Part shown: positions 53,506 through 64,000 of the stretch, in pieces
Position numbering within the stretch: position 1 is the first letter of the stretch
How the letters are laid out: each line of letters opens with the position of its first letter
Source of the DNA: Candidatus Endolissoclinum faulkneri L2
GTDB lineage: Bacteria > Pseudomonadota > Alphaproteobacteria > Thalassobaculales > Thalassobaculaceae
DNA length: 64,000 bases
Reading direction: 5' to 3'
Assembly: GCF_000319385.1 (NCBI RefSeq)
Contig: NC_019566.1
Span: forward strand, 1,193,266-1,257,265
Made by a program: the position numbers and the translations under genes
Notes under the pieces: model-generated
What the model saw: only the letters and a program-made list of their open reading frames with translations
Database searches by the model: none
Told to the model about the DNA's origin: nothing

Positions 53506-56480
53506 GTTTATTTAAAAGAAAATATTCACTTTCGTTATTAAGAGCGAATAAAATAATTAACTTATCAATTTTAAAGTTAAAAAAATGCTCGTTAATAATC
53601 ATCAAAATCTGAAGCAATTAGCAAACTTAACTAGTAAAACGTAAAATATCTGAACTACAATGAAACTGATGTGTTTTATATTAAACTTATGTTTTTAAAA
53701 AAATTTAAACATGTCAATTTATCTATCCTAATACAATGATAGAAATAATTAAAGCTAGATTTGTATATATCTAATTATAAAATAAACTATTAATACCTTG
53801 AGCTATTTCTTATTCAAGTTTATTTCTTTTGCTTAATAGACTAAACTGTCAAAATTCAAAATGACTTAGGTCAGCAAAATAATAAAGTATCAGCATCATA
53901 GTATGCTATAAATACTAGGTTACAAATATGTTACTTTTGGTACAAAATTTAAAAAATTAATTTTGATCATGATTAAAAAAAAATCACATAACTATTGCAA
54001 TTTAATACGAGAATTAAAAGCTAACAAAATAGCTATACATTAAATAATGATAATTGCTAGATAGTATTTTTCATAAAAGCTATATACCCAATCTACAGTA
54101 TTAAATAAATTACCTTATGCTATATTCTCAATATAGATAACCTGAATGCGATCATCTTTATTGTCATATAAATTGCTTAGATCATAGTAATAATTTATTT
54201 ATATACAATAGTAAAACTTAATACTTTTTTCATTAGTTCAAAAATAATATTTTTAATTTAAATAATGGTATATTGATAATATACGTTTTTATCTATCAAA
54301 TTACCGAAATCTTTTACAATAAGATTAACGATTAATGGAATATATGGATTGTTTTCTTGCTTAAAAAATGCTAATTAGTGAATTAGCAATATTAATTGCC
54401 TATGGTTTAAATGTATAATCTTGCTTTGTGAGGTAAACGAATTGCTAACTTTTATTTTGTATATTATTCTTACAAATCAGTACTTTCCTAACCTATGGCT
54501 ATATATGCATAGGTAGTTTTTTTTGACACATTCTTGAGCACATGACATTAAGCGTTAAATTGACTATCACCCAGAGTTTCCAGCAATTCATCGCTAATAA
54601 AACGCTAAATTATCATCAGTTTTCGTGATAAACTATTAAGAAGTTTAGCAAAATCTACAGTCAATAATTAAAAAAATCATATGTATTCTATTATTTAGCA
54701 ATAATTAACTGAATAATTCAGTAAGAAAACTTTTTTGCTATAAGTACAAATAAAATTAGCTTTAAAATAAATTAAGGCATTATATAAAATAATTGTGTTA
54801 TGATAAAAGTAGCTAGATCAATTATTAAGATTGTAATACTTACCATCTAATGACTAATATAATAAGAAATTCATTACGTCATAATGTTTATTGGATAGAA
54901 TAGAAAATGCTAGACAACATATTGTTTATTAAATAAAACTGCGCTTACAATCTAAAACAGTATTTACTAGCTTGAGAAAGAATAAATTTATATTATCATA
55001 TTTTCTTTAATTGTTATAAATATATCAGTTTTTTGCAAAATTTATTTAGATAAATTAGCAAAGCTAAAATTTAATTAACTAATAATATTAAACCAAACTA
55101 ATAAATCAGGTAACTTTATTAGTAAAAGAACAAAATAATTGATTTATTTTTGAATAAAATATAACTAATTTTTATATTAAAATGGCGTACACAAGATTAA
55201 ACTAATGGATATAACTATAATTAAATCGCTACTCTAATTCTATTAGAATGCTACTAAACAAGGCAAGCAATAAATAAATTCCCAGGCTGAGATTAAATTA
55301 ATAAATGCTAGTACTTAACTATTACTGATATAATGCTAAGCATTAGAAATAATAAAAATTAGTGAAAAGATTCGACTAATAATAATTAGCGTAAATTGTT
55401 TTAATAATAAAATTATGAATAATATTGTCGAATATTAATCAATATAATTTCGACGATTCTATCGAATAGAATCAAGGTATAATTATCATTTCTGTAATTA
55501 TAGATTATAATTATTTTTGATATTTTTATATTTTTAAAATTAAATGTAAGAATTATCTTTTTCTTGAGATAAAGAAAAATACTATAAATATAACTTTATT
55601 GTTAAAATATAATATAGGATAAAATCTATAATTTATATAGCATTATAGTAATAAAATAAGGTTATCAATGTAGGATATTGTTGTAATAATTTGTGGAATT
55701 AATTCAATAAAATTCTTTTTCTACCCATCTCGGATAAAATCTGCAATGGTAGATTAGATAGTACAGATGCTTTAGCTTAACAAAAAAACTTCTCGTGCAT
55801 CGACAATGGTAATGTAATTGATGTATAAGATACAATCTATCAGAGCCCGAATGCATGCAGCAAACGTAATATCAAGTAAGTTTTCTACAACAACTAACAA
55901 TAATTATACTTGAGTATAAGTAGCAGACCTATCTCTACTTCTTGATCTAAAATAACAGCTGACTAGACGAACACATTATTTGTCAGCATGAAACAACAGG
56001 TCAAAATTCATCACATGAACATGCTTCACTTAAAAACTCAGCGCAATAGGCAAAAAATAATTATGCTACATTGCTATACTCTAAATATAGCAGTTATAAG
56101 CACCGGTCGGCTAAAAATTAAATTAATGATTATTAAGCATACCTCGCTAAGGAGGTAGCACATTTCTACATATTACACAAATCAAAAGACTAAAAAACAT
56201 AACAAAATATTCAACATACCTAAATAATTAACGTGTAAACAATCGCAATTTTCTATCGAGAATTATAATCTAAACAATCACAACAATTAGCTCTACAATC
56301 AAAACATACCATTTTAAATTATACTCAGAGAAGAGCTGTTAGATAATTAATTGAATATAATAAACAGCTCATGCTTCTATAAATCGATTACTGATCTTTA
56401 CGGAACATTAAATACTACAGTTAGTATTATTAATACCTTGATCTCATTTAATATTCATAGATATATTAAATATATTTTAC
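53506..56480. other. 3-kb spacer between tRNA-Gln and rpmF
   Basis: This is the longest gene-free stretch. It is mostly very AT-rich, with small stems such as TGCTAATT/AATTAGCA near 54368 and GATTCTAT/ATAGAATC near 55455. The part 55700-56150 is clearly less AT-rich and has the texture of a decayed gene, annotated separately. Confidence 0.55.
55700..56150. pseudogene. Possible gene remnant, identity unknown
   Basis: This stretch has noticeably more G and C than the spacer around it, close to that of the genes here, but stops interrupt all frames. The longest uninterrupted fragments I can read are about 30 codons. I do not recognise the ancestor. The evidence is composition only. Confidence 0.3.
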
Positions 56481-56675
56481 CTAATTGATATTCTGCCTAT
56501 CTTTGACTTTTATCACTTGCCTTCCTCTATACATCCCAGTTTTTAAATCAATATGATGCGGTCGATGTAACTCGCCAGTCTCTTGGCTCTCCACATAAGC
56601 ATCAGAATTCAGTCTATCGTGTGCCCGACGCATGCCACGCTTGGAAGGTGTAGTTTTACGTTTAGGAACCGCCAT
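56481..56675 (-). CDS. rpmF: 50S ribosomal protein L32
   Basis: This 64-residue basic protein begins [20 protein letters not shown], the diagnostic L32 start, and contains the [17 protein letters not shown] segment. It lacks the zinc-binding cysteines, as is normal for alphaproteobacterial L32. It stands alone; the usual upstream (mtgA-like) and downstream (plsX-like) partners are not seen. The less AT-rich patch at 55700-56150 is downstream of it on its strand. Confidence 0.96.
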   Translation of the reverse strand: MAVPKRKTTPSKRGMRRAHDRLNSDAYVESQETGELHRPHHIDLKTGMYRGRQVIKVKDRQNIN

Positions 56676-58078
56676 ATCATCAATACTCTACACAAAACAT
56701 TAGAACTGACTACAGATCAAATTATAAAAAGCAATAAAAATAATCTAGCTAATTCTGTAACAAGCTACAGAATGTCTCTTATTCAAATTAAATTTATACC
56801 ACTTTGTAATTTTTCTCTTAGTAATCTTCAATTATAACAATTCTCCAATTGCATTGCAATTAACTGAAATCTTTTATTTCTTTGCTCTAATTCAAACGCG
56901 ATTATCTTACTATTCACAAAAGAGTATGTTTTACATGAAGCTAATTTAGACATCTAATCTAAAAGATCTTCAAGATTTTCCTAATGGGAATTATCTATCC
57001 TACCGCGTAAATTATCTAGATTACAGTAAAGATTTACATTTCAGTTAAAAATTTTTTAAATTCATTATCAACATAATAGCTGCTAATTTTTATTGTTACC
57101 CATTGGATTAGAACACATACAAACAATGTAAGCATTGTAATGCTGTATAATTTTATTGTACAAGAAGTAACAAAAAAATAAAGTATTTAATGTATTCAAA
57201 ATGAAAATTGATAAACTAGATATCACCGCATACTTCAATAAAGTACTAGCTTACAAAGCTAATTATCTTATTAATAAAATGTTTTTGATACAATCGTCTT
57301 ATTAAGATTCAATATTTAAGCGTAATCGATTATCATTCTTAGGCAATCACGCCATGGCGTGATTTAACAACTTTGCTAAGTTCAATAATTAGCGTGTTTA
57401 ATAATCGCTACAAGTTAATCGTTCGTTTATATACATAAATAGCTTGATACAAGGTAGTGATTAAGTGGTATTAGATTTTAAATACTATCATTTTAATATA
57501 AGTGTTATATAATTGCTTATAACAAATATCTTTTTAAACAATTCATCCTATCATTAGGATATTTATCCAATAAGATAAATCAATAAATAAAAGCAAACTA
57601 TCCTATGTAATCTACAAAATGACTAAAACACAAAAACGATTACATATTTACTTAATAGCAAACAAAAATATTTTCTTGTAGTACGAATATAACATCAGTT
57701 TATAGTCATCAAAAAACGATATCTTTCGTTAAATCTGATGGATAGATATCCATCGAGACTCTTAAAGAGATTTAATTTAAATGACAATAGTATAAGAATT
57801 AATTGATTTTTAAGTCAGTCGCCATAATAACAGCACAATCTTTATGTTGTAAAAATTTACTAATATAATACTTATGCCTATATTATTGAAAATATATGTA
57901 TCTTTTTTTTTACTGTTCTAAAATAAGTTATTATTTTTAGGAGATAATTATCTTTGCATAACATAAATAGACAATAATTCATCAATGTGCAAATATTTGC
58001 TACTTTACACTACAATACCATTCTTAATATTATAGGCTATAATCAATAAATATATCATTAAATTTTAAAGAGAAATGT
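56676..58078. other. 1.4-kb spacer between rpmF and sdhE
   Basis: It holds the GC-containing palindrome at 57345-57364 and an 18-base inverted repeat GATGGATA-GA-TATCCATC at 57737-57754. No gene is seen. Confidence 0.5.
57345..57364. repeat. 20-base palindrome rich in G and C
   Basis: AATCACGCCA followed directly by TGGCGTGATT. Unlike the other palindromes it has a GC-rich centre, and it resembles an operator or terminator stem. The flanking genes rpmF (-) and sdhE (+) are divergent. Confidence 0.65.
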
Positions 58079-58342
58079 ATGAAAAAAGCACTAGATATTC
58101 GCCGCAAACAATTATGGTATCGTAGTACTCACACTGGTGTTAAGGATACTGAAATTATACTTAGTCAATTCGCCAAGCAATACCTTGAATCCTTAGAAGA
58201 ATCTGATTTAGATCAATATGAGCATTTACTAAATATCGAACATAACCTTCTATACAAGTTAATCACTAATAAAAAAATTCCAGATGAAGAAATCGATAAT
58301 TCAGTACTGCAAATATTACGTATTTTACACCAAAAAAGTTAA
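58079..58342 (+). CDS. sdhE: SdhE, flavinylation factor for succinate dehydrogenase (altered motif)
   Basis: This is a small all-helical protein of the SdhE/YgfY/SDHAF2 family, which helps attach FAD to the SdhA subunit. The RRKQLWYRS start, the ILSQFAKQYLESLEESDLDQYEHLL block and YKLITNKKIP match the family well, and 87 residues is normal. The signature RGxxE, which is required for activity in studied members, reads TGVKD here (residues 19-23), so Arg is Thr and Glu is Asp. Either the protein has drifted or function is kept by other residues. An AGAGAA stands before the ATG. ygfZ follows 1.2 kb later. Confidence 0.85.
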   Translation: MKKALDIRRKQLWYRSTHTGVKDTEIILSQFAKQYLESLEESDLDQYEHLLNIEHNLLYKLITNKKIPDEEIDNSVLQILRILHQKS

Positions 58343-59511
58343 CTCTTAATAGAGATTAAAGTATAAAAATATCTTGCTTTTGATTGATTATCTATTTGTA
58401 ATTTAGATTATAAGAAATCTTTATTAAAATCAAATGTAAATGATAGATTATATCAAAATTAAAAACCTTCATAAATTTTAATATAAGTAGTTTGATAAAA
58501 CTATCAAATCTAATAAATATTTATTTATTAATAACCATAATTTTTAAAGCTACAATTTTTTTTCATAAAAGCGCCTAGTAATTAAATTGTTAGTTATTAT
58601 TAAGTAGGCAAGAAATAGCTTTTTAATAAAAAATCATTATTTAATTATTTTACGTTTTTAAAGATCATTTTTAAAACGCGCTATGTATAAATTACACCAG
58701 CAAAATTGTTCTTTAGACAGGTAAACTTTGCGCTTAATAATCAATCTAGTTAATTGATTATTAATAACTTCTTATATCATAATTACTTAATGATAACTGC
58801 AATTGATAGTATAACAATAAATCGTGTATTTGTTTTAGTAGTTTGCTAAACGAGGTTGTTCAGTTAAAGCAACAATACTTTTAAATAAATTTAGCTCTTT
58901 AGCTCAATCATAACAATCTAATACATAAAATTAATCACTATCTTACCTAATATTCCATTAGATAATTTTATACAGATATTTTAAAAAAATTTTAATTTTA
59001 AAATATTATTGATTTTTTATTAAAAAAAATTTAAAGCGATAAATGATCTTTCTAAAAATATATCATATAGCATAACTCATCTTTAGGTAATATTAAAGAA
59101 GTTATTTTAACAATCTTTACTTATGGTTAATAAAAATTAAAAAATATTTAGAAATATACAAACAAATATCTATACTAATTAAATTAGGATAGATTTATAT
59201 ATTTTTATATATCAAAATCTTATTTAAGAATAATTTTGAAGACTGAATCAGAGTATTCAATAAATTAATTTGATATATTTGCTGTGAAAATAATAGATTC
59301 TATCTACGGTAGATCTATAATGCTGTTGGATGAAATTTTTTGTTTAATAGCTAAAGACTAGCCATCAAATAAATAATCCATGCTGCTGATTAATTCCTAG
59401 ATATCAGTAGATCTACAAACGAATAAAATATAAAAATTACTAATTTACAATATGACATTTGTTGCATAAGTCAACCTATGTCACCTAACAATAGTTATAT
59501 AGGTCAATACC
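58343..59511. other. Spacer between sdhE and ygfZ
   Basis: It holds a 7-bp stem near 58491 (TTTGATA/TATCAAA) and an 11-bp stem, TAATAATCAAT/ATTGATTATTA (58735-58763). No gene or clear terminator is seen. Confidence 0.5.
58735..58763. repeat. Inverted repeat, 11-bp perfect arms, 7-base loop
   Basis: TAATAATCAAT (58735-58745) pairs exactly with 58753-58763. It is 390 bases after sdhE with no T-run. Confidence 0.65.
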
Positions 59512-60435
59512 ATGGCTGAGGCATATTTTCACATATTAGATGATCGGGGAATTATCCGGGTTGCCGGAGAAGATCGAGTTCAATTTTTACAAAATTTAGT
59601 TTCCAATGATGTTTTTAAAGTTACTCCTGAATCTACTGGATACGGTGCTTTGTTAACTACGCAAGGCAAGTTTCTTCACGATTTTTTCTTAATTAATATT
59701 AACGATGCATTATTGATCGATACTGCTGCTGATCGTCTTCAGGATTTTTTTTGCAGTCTGCAAAAATATAAATTACGCTCAAAGATTGAGCTTTCAATCG
59801 ACTCTAAAGACTGGATATTAGCGGCAATATTTGGAAGAAACGCATTAGACTTAATCAATCTTCCAGCTAAACGTGGAGCAACTAGTAAGTTTGACGAAGG
59901 TTTTGCCTTCATTGATCCACGGCATATCAATGCTGGTATTCGCATTCTCTGTTACAAAGTAATTGAACCAAGCATATTAAAAACGACTAAATTACAAGAG
60001 ACGGATCGCGAATCTTATGAGCGCCACCGTATTTCCCTAGGGCTACCGGATGGTGCCAAAGATATGACAGTTAAAAAAACCTTATTACTAGAGGCTGGAT
60101 TTGAAGAACTTGGTGGAATTGACTTCCAAAAAGGCTGTTATATAGGACAAGAGTTAACGGCTCGTACTAAGTATCGCGGTTTAGTAAAACGAAGATTGAT
60201 GCCAATAAACATTAATGGATCTATACCTAAAATAGGAACAAAAATAACTTTAAATGGACGTGATATCGGTGAAGTTCGTAGTGTCGTTGCCGATCGTGAC
60301 AGCAATGAAGTAAAAGGTATCGGTTTAGCGATGATACGTATTGATAGCCTAAAGTCCTCTATTAATTTCAATCATCAACTTATTGCTAATGAAGCGATAA
60401 TCAAACCATACAAACCTGACTGGGGATCCTTCTAA
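59512..60435 (+). CDS. ygfZ: YgfZ, folate-binding Fe-S enzyme maintenance protein (GcvT-like)
   Basis: This is a 307-residue protein of the YgfZ/IBA57 family, related to the glycine cleavage T protein. It binds tetrahydrofolate and supports maturation or repair of certain Fe-S enzymes. The family signature KGCYIGQE is present with its Cys at residue 209. The N-terminal VAGEDRVQFLQNLVSNDV and TQGKFLHDFFL blocks are typical. An AGGT stands about 8 bases upstream of the ATG. It fits functionally with the Suf genes at 19640-27693. A weak stem with a short T-run follows at 60444-60462. Confidence 0.92.
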   Translation: MAEAYFHILDDRGIIRVAGEDRVQFLQNLVSNDVFKVTPESTGYGALLTTQGKFLHDFFLININDALLIDTAADRLQDFFCSLQKYKLRSKIELSIDSKDWILAAIFGRNALDLINLPAKRGATSKFDEGFAFIDPRHINAGIRILCYKVIEPSILKTTKLQETDRESYERHRISLGLPDGAKDMTVKKTLLLEAGFEELGGIDFQKGCYIGQELTARTKYRGLVKRRLMPININGSIPKIGTKITLNGRDIGEVRSVVADRDSNEVKGIGLAMIRIDSLKSSINFNHQLIANEAIIKPYKPDWGSF

Positions 60436-61594
60436 AAAATACCAATTACTTTTGTAATTTTTAAGTATACGTTTTTTACAAATATTTAAACGGGATAGTG
60501 CTTTTACACCATACTTAGTATGCTATGCACTAGTCATAGGCTAAGAATTATTCTAGTAACTATATTCAAATTATATTTTACTGCTTAGTATTATTGAATG
60601 GTTATTAATCAATAGATCAATTATTTTACTAGTTGACATTAAGCTCAAATACTTCCAATAAGTAAGTAAATTACTATCCAGTTTAACTTGTAGTATGTCC
60701 TGCTAACATTATTTTAAGTTATCGTGAGCGATCACTTGAAAGTTAAAAATTGAGTGTTTTGTTTGATTAGCCAATAGTCAGCATATCCTTTTCCAAACAG
60801 AAAAGAATAGGATTATATCTTTTTTAATTGGATTACTTAATGATTAATCTGCATTAGCTTATAGTATAAGCCGTGTCTGTTATATAACAATGGTTACTAA
60901 ATAATTATAATAAATCTTGTTTTCTTTACTTTATAAAAGAGGATACGATCCATAATTTGGTTTATTATAAAACTATAATAAATTGCGTTTATCTTAATAA
61001 GAAATAAAGATTATACAATAGTGTATTCAATAAAAAATATTGTATCCCATGAGTATAAATATACGTTTTTAAAACTATTTGTAATTTTCATTAACATAAA
61101 TAAAAAATCTTTTTTTTAAAAGTTAAAATTTGCTAGTTTTTATTATCTTATTATAATAAGATAAACATTTATCTGCTATTAAAAAAATAATTTGAACTAG
61201 GAGACGAATATGCATTTCTTCAATTACATAAAATTTATTCGATTATTTTTATACATAAATGTATAAATAAAAACATATATAAATATCATTACTCATCGTC
61301 TAAAAGACTTTACTAGTTTTTATATATCATCAATGGGGATATACCATTATTACTTTACACTAGTAATTGTGTTTAGTCTGATGCTAGCTAAAATCTAGCT
61401 TAGTATTTTTTTAGAAAAAATATTTATTATCCGTTATCTTTTTAATTTTTTTATAAAATTATAGCTAATTGTTATTATTATATGAAATTTTCGTTTGTAC
61501 AAATATTTTTATTGCTATAATATGCTTTAATTGTTAAATACAATAACTTTAAAGCTTAAAAGGGAAAAATTAGCCTTTCTGTTAAGGTATGTCC
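60436..61594. other. Spacer between ygfZ and the FbpB-type permease gene
   Basis: Immediately after ygfZ a 6-bp stem, AATTAC/GTAATT (60444-60459), is followed by TTT and may be a weak terminator. A 22-base palindrome, TTATCTTATTA/TAATAAGATAA, lies at 61143-61164. No gene is seen. Confidence 0.5.
61143..61164. repeat. 22-base perfect palindrome
   Basis: TTATCTTATTA followed directly by TAATAAGATAA. It is of simple AT composition, so chance is more likely than for the longer ones. Confidence 0.5.
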
Positions 61595-63220
61595 ATGCCT
61601 TTCCACTATCGTTTTTTCCTTGTTACTACCATTACATGCGCTCTACTAGTAGCCGCGCCGATCTTCACTGTATTCCTGCATGCTATGGCGCGGACTGAAT
61701 TAATTTTTCATTTTTACAATACACTACTACCAACTTATATAATTAATACCATACTATTAATTATCGGGGTTATGCTTGGAACTGGCAGTATAGGAGTTGG
61801 TACTGCATGGTTAGTTACTATGTGTCGTTTTCCCGGCAGATGTATAATGGAATGGGCACTAGTCTTGCCACTAGCTGCACCAGCATATGTATTAGCTTAT
61901 ACCTATGCTAATTTTTTAGAGCATGCTGGACCTGTACAAGAAATATTACGCCAAATTTTCTATTTAGGCCCAAGAGATTATTGGTTTCCAGAAATTCGAT
62001 CTCTAGGAGGAGTAATCGCTATGTTAACGATTACTTTGTTCCCTTATGTTTATCTACTAGCTCGAGCAGCTTTTCTAGAACAATCGGTCTGTGTAATCGA
62101 AGTCAGTCGGACACTAGGACAAACACCTGTACAAACATTTATACGAATTGCATTGCCGTTAGCAAGACCAGCGATTGCTGCGGGTATTGCTTTAGCTCTT
62201 ATGGAAACGTTAGCTGATTATGGCACTGTATCTTATTTTGGGGTACAGACCTTTACCACAGGGGTGTACTTAGCAGTTTTCTCTTTTGGAGACATAGTCG
62301 CTGCAGCTCAACTTGCCACCGGCTTACTCATCTTTGTGATCATAGTCATTGCCATTGAGCGTTTTTCCCGTGGACGCCAACGATTTGATCACACCACCAA
62401 CACCTATCGCACATTACCTATATTCGCACTCACTAAAATGAAAGCAGCAGGCGCCTTTACAGCTTGTGCTATACCCGTATTTGTAGGTTTTTTACTGCCT
62501 ACTATTCTGCTAATTCACATGGCAACAACCAACGGGCACAAGTTGTTTGCTATACGCTACATAACCATGACGATTAATAGCATTACCCTAGCCGGGATTA
62601 CTTCCCTCATAGCTGTTTTAATGTCTTTGTTGCTAGCGTATACAAATAGATTATCGAAAGATTGCGCAACTAATTTACTTACCAAAATAGCTGCACTCGG
62701 CTACGCGGTGCCGAGTTCGGTTATTGCCATTGGTATTTTGATTCCTGTATCGATATTCGATCGTTGTGTAGATGATGCAACACGACACATATTAGGATTA
62801 TCTACCGGATTGTTAATTAGTGGGTCTATTGCAACTCTGGTGTACGCATATTTAGTTCGTTTTCTTGCAGTATCACTGCATACTACCGAAGCAGGATTGA
62901 CTAAAATAACCCCAAACATGGATCAGGCTGCCCAGGTTCTAGGGCACTCTCCCAAATCAATACTGAAACGAGTACATTTACCAATGTTGCGAAGCAGTCT
63001 GCTAACCGCAACACTTATTGTGTTTGTTGATGTGATGAAAGAGCTGCCAGCAACGATGATTTTACGTCCGTTCAATTTTAATACTCTTGCTGTGCAAACG
63101 CACAATTTAGCAGCTGACGAACGGTTAACCCAAGCTGCCACACCAGCACTAATTATTTTAGTGGTTGGCCTTCTACCGGTTATTCTTCTCAGTTGGCATA
63201 TTTCGAAATCGAGAATCTGA
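61595..63220 (+). CDS. fbpB: ABC transporter permease, FbpB type (ferric iron)
   Basis: This is a 541-residue fused permease with two BPD-transport modules and about twelve membrane helices, as in FbpB/SfuB ferric transporters. Module 1 has the EAA-like loop VIEVSRTLGQTPVQTFIRIALP (about residues 165-187). Module 2 has MDQAAQVLGHSPKSILKRVHLP (about 442-463). Two in-frame ATGs occur at 61589 and 61595. The second has an AAGG 7 bases upstream, so I prefer it. The substrate-binding (FbpA) and ATPase (FbpC) genes are not in the window. Iron is the likeliest substrate, but other substrates such as thiamine or 2-aminoethylphosphonate cannot be excluded. Confidence 0.85.
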   Translation: MPFHYRFFLVTTITCALLVAAPIFTVFLHAMARTELIFHFYNTLLPTYIINTILLIIGVMLGTGSIGVGTAWLVTMCRFPGRCIMEWALVLPLAAPAYVLAYTYANFLEHAGPVQEILRQIFYLGPRDYWFPEIRSLGGVIAMLTITLFPYVYLLARAAFLEQSVCVIEVSRTLGQTPVQTFIRIALPLARPAIAAGIALALMETLADYGTVSYFGVQTFTTGVYLAVFSFGDIVAAAQLATGLLIFVIIVIAIERFSRGRQRFDHTTNTYRTLPIFALTKMKAAGAFTACAIPVFVGFLLPTILLIHMATTNGHKLFAIRYITMTINSITLAGITSLIAVLMSLLLAYTNRLSKDCATNLLTKIAALGYAVPSSVIAIGILIPVSIFDRCVDDATRHILGLSTGLLISGSIATLVYAYLVRFLAVSLHTTEAGLTKITPNMDQAAQVLGHSPKSILKRVHLPMLRSSLLTATLIVFVDVMKELPATMILRPFNFNTLAVQTHNLAADERLTQAATPALIILVVGLLPVILLSWHISKSRI

Positions 63221-63271
63221 TATCAATAAAAATATATCAAATATATTAAAAAGCTAGTAATTTTAATTGAA

Positions 63272-63298
63272 TTACAAAAGGTAAAATACTTTTTGTAA
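63272..63298. terminator. Bidirectional terminator between fbpB and lepA
   Basis: A 12-bp stem with one G-T pair (63272-63283 with 63287-63298) and a 3-base loop lies between the convergent stops of fbpB (63220) and lepA (63300). The A-rich and T-rich arms give both directions U-rich RNA at the stem end. Confidence 0.65.
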
Positions 63299-63299
63299 C

Positions 63300-64000
63300 T
63301 TAGACATCTAACTTCAAGACAGCAATAAAAGCGGATTGTGGAATTTCTACTCGTCCAGATTGCAACATCTTTTTCTTACCCTTTTTTTGTTTATCCAATA
63401 ATTTTTTCTTTCGCGTAACATCTCTACCATAGCATTTCGCTGTTACATCTTTACGCATAGCGCTAATAGTTTCTCGAGCGATGATTTTCCCTCCAACTGC
63501 TGCTTGGATGGCGATTTTAAAAAGCTGTCTGGGAATAAGTTTTTTCAAAAGCAAACACATAGCTCTAGCACGTGGATCAGCGCGAGTTCTATGAACAATC
63601 ATCGATAATGCATCCACGGTCTGAAAATTAACCATGATTGACAACTTAACCAAATCGCTCTTGTTATAGCCAGCCATTTGATAATCAAAGCTTGCATAGC
63701 CCTTGCTATTTGCTTTTAAACGATCATAAAAGTCAAATACAACCTCATTAAGAGGCAGAAGATAAACTAGCATTGCTCGGTCTCCCGAATATATTAGCTT
63801 AATTTGCTCACCTCGACGTTCAATGCAAAGAGCTATGATATGACCAAGATACTTTTCTGGCACAAAAATTGTAGCCTTAATCATTGGCTCTTCTATATAT
63901 TTAATCTTCATTAATTCGGGTAACTCAGTAGGATTATGCAGGCAAATCATTGCTTTATCGACTGTGTAAATTTTGTAAACCACGCTTGGTGCAGTAGTAA
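63300..64000 (-). CDS. lepA: Elongation factor 4 (LepA), C-terminal part
   Basis: This is the ribosome-associated GTPase EF4, thought to act on stalled or back-translocated ribosomes. Only the C-terminal 233 or so residues are in the window, and the frame runs off the right edge. It starts TTAPSVVYK and continues with [59 protein letters not shown], and [27 protein letters not shown] with [15 protein letters not shown]. These cover domain V and the LepA-specific C-terminal domain with no break. The stop is at 63300-63302, directly beside the bidirectional terminator. Confidence 0.95.
   Translation of the reverse strand, partial: TTAPSVVYKIYTVDKAMICLHNPTELPELMKIKYIEEPMIKATIFVPEKYLGHIIALCIERRGEQIKLIYSGDRAMLVYLLPLNEVVFDFYDRLKANSKGYASFDYQMAGYNKSDLVKLSIMVNFQTVDALSMIVHRTRADPRARAMCLLLKKLIPRQLFKIAIQAAVGGKIIARETISAMRKDVTAKCYGRDVTRKKKLLDKQKKGKKKMLQSGRVEIPQSAFIAVLKLDV

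Noticed and set aside
53417-53617. 66-codon minus-strand frame containing GGPGFEPG
   Set aside because: This is the known artefact of translating the reverse strand of a tRNA gene (tRNA-Gln at 53432-53505).

Overview
The window reads as chromosome of an alphaproteobacterium with a shrinking, symbiont-type genome. The genes are ordinary single-copy housekeeping genes whose versions and pairings are alphaproteobacterial: a fused CysNC beside CysD, a sufBCDS-sufT run, an rlmE-guaB pair, a short NAD kinase, and a PraR-type XRE regulator. By my count the recognisable protein genes cover about 31.7 kb of 64 kb, close to 50 %. The spacers are long (up to 3 kb), visibly more AT-rich than the genes, and contain no mobile element, phage gene, CRISPR array or rRNA. 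Intact housekeeping genes in large empty AT-rich spacers recall reported tunicate symbionts such as 'Candidatus Endolissoclinum faulkneri'. That comparison is from memory and is an inference, not an identification.

Layout. 1-3921 (+): mreC (end only), mreD, mrdA and rodA, the cell-elongation cluster. 4587-7281 (-): cysNC and cysD, sulfate activation. 8402-9082 (-): rpe. 9083-11971: large spacer with a candidate small RNA. 11972-18001: a MoaB/CinA-like domain protein (-), sfsA and map (+), tmk (-), and an XRE regulator (-). 19640-24861 (-): sufB, sufC, sufD, sufS and sufT, with nadK divergent at 25793 (+) and sufE alone at 27211 (-). 29381-31381 (-): tkt. Then tRNA-Arg(ACG) (+), sodB (-), tRNA-Lys(CTT) (-), trkH (-), an aspartate aminotransferase (+), mfd (-), tRNA-Arg(CCG) (+), guaB and rlmE (-), tRNA-Gln(CTG) (+), rpmF (-), sdhE (+), ygfZ (+), an FbpB-type ferric transporter permease (+), and the C-terminal part of lepA (-) running off the right edge.

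How the genes work together. Iron-sulfur cluster supply is the most complete theme: the SUF scaffold and desulfurase, SufE and SufT, YgfZ, a possible ferric-iron permease, and the flavinylation factor SdhE for a Fe-S respiratory enzyme. rpe and tkt serve the non-oxidative pentose phosphate pathway. CysD and CysNC make APS and PAPS, but no reductase gene is present here. mreCD-mrdA-rodA indicate a walled, elongating cell.

The most unusual feature is in the spacers. More than a dozen long, perfect or nearly perfect inverted repeats (arms 14-22 bp, often with a one-base or no loop), unrelated to each other in sequence, sit between genes. A few behave like terminators, one lies in the sufB leader, and two stand directly before tRNA-Arg genes. 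I found no clearly new multi-gene system.
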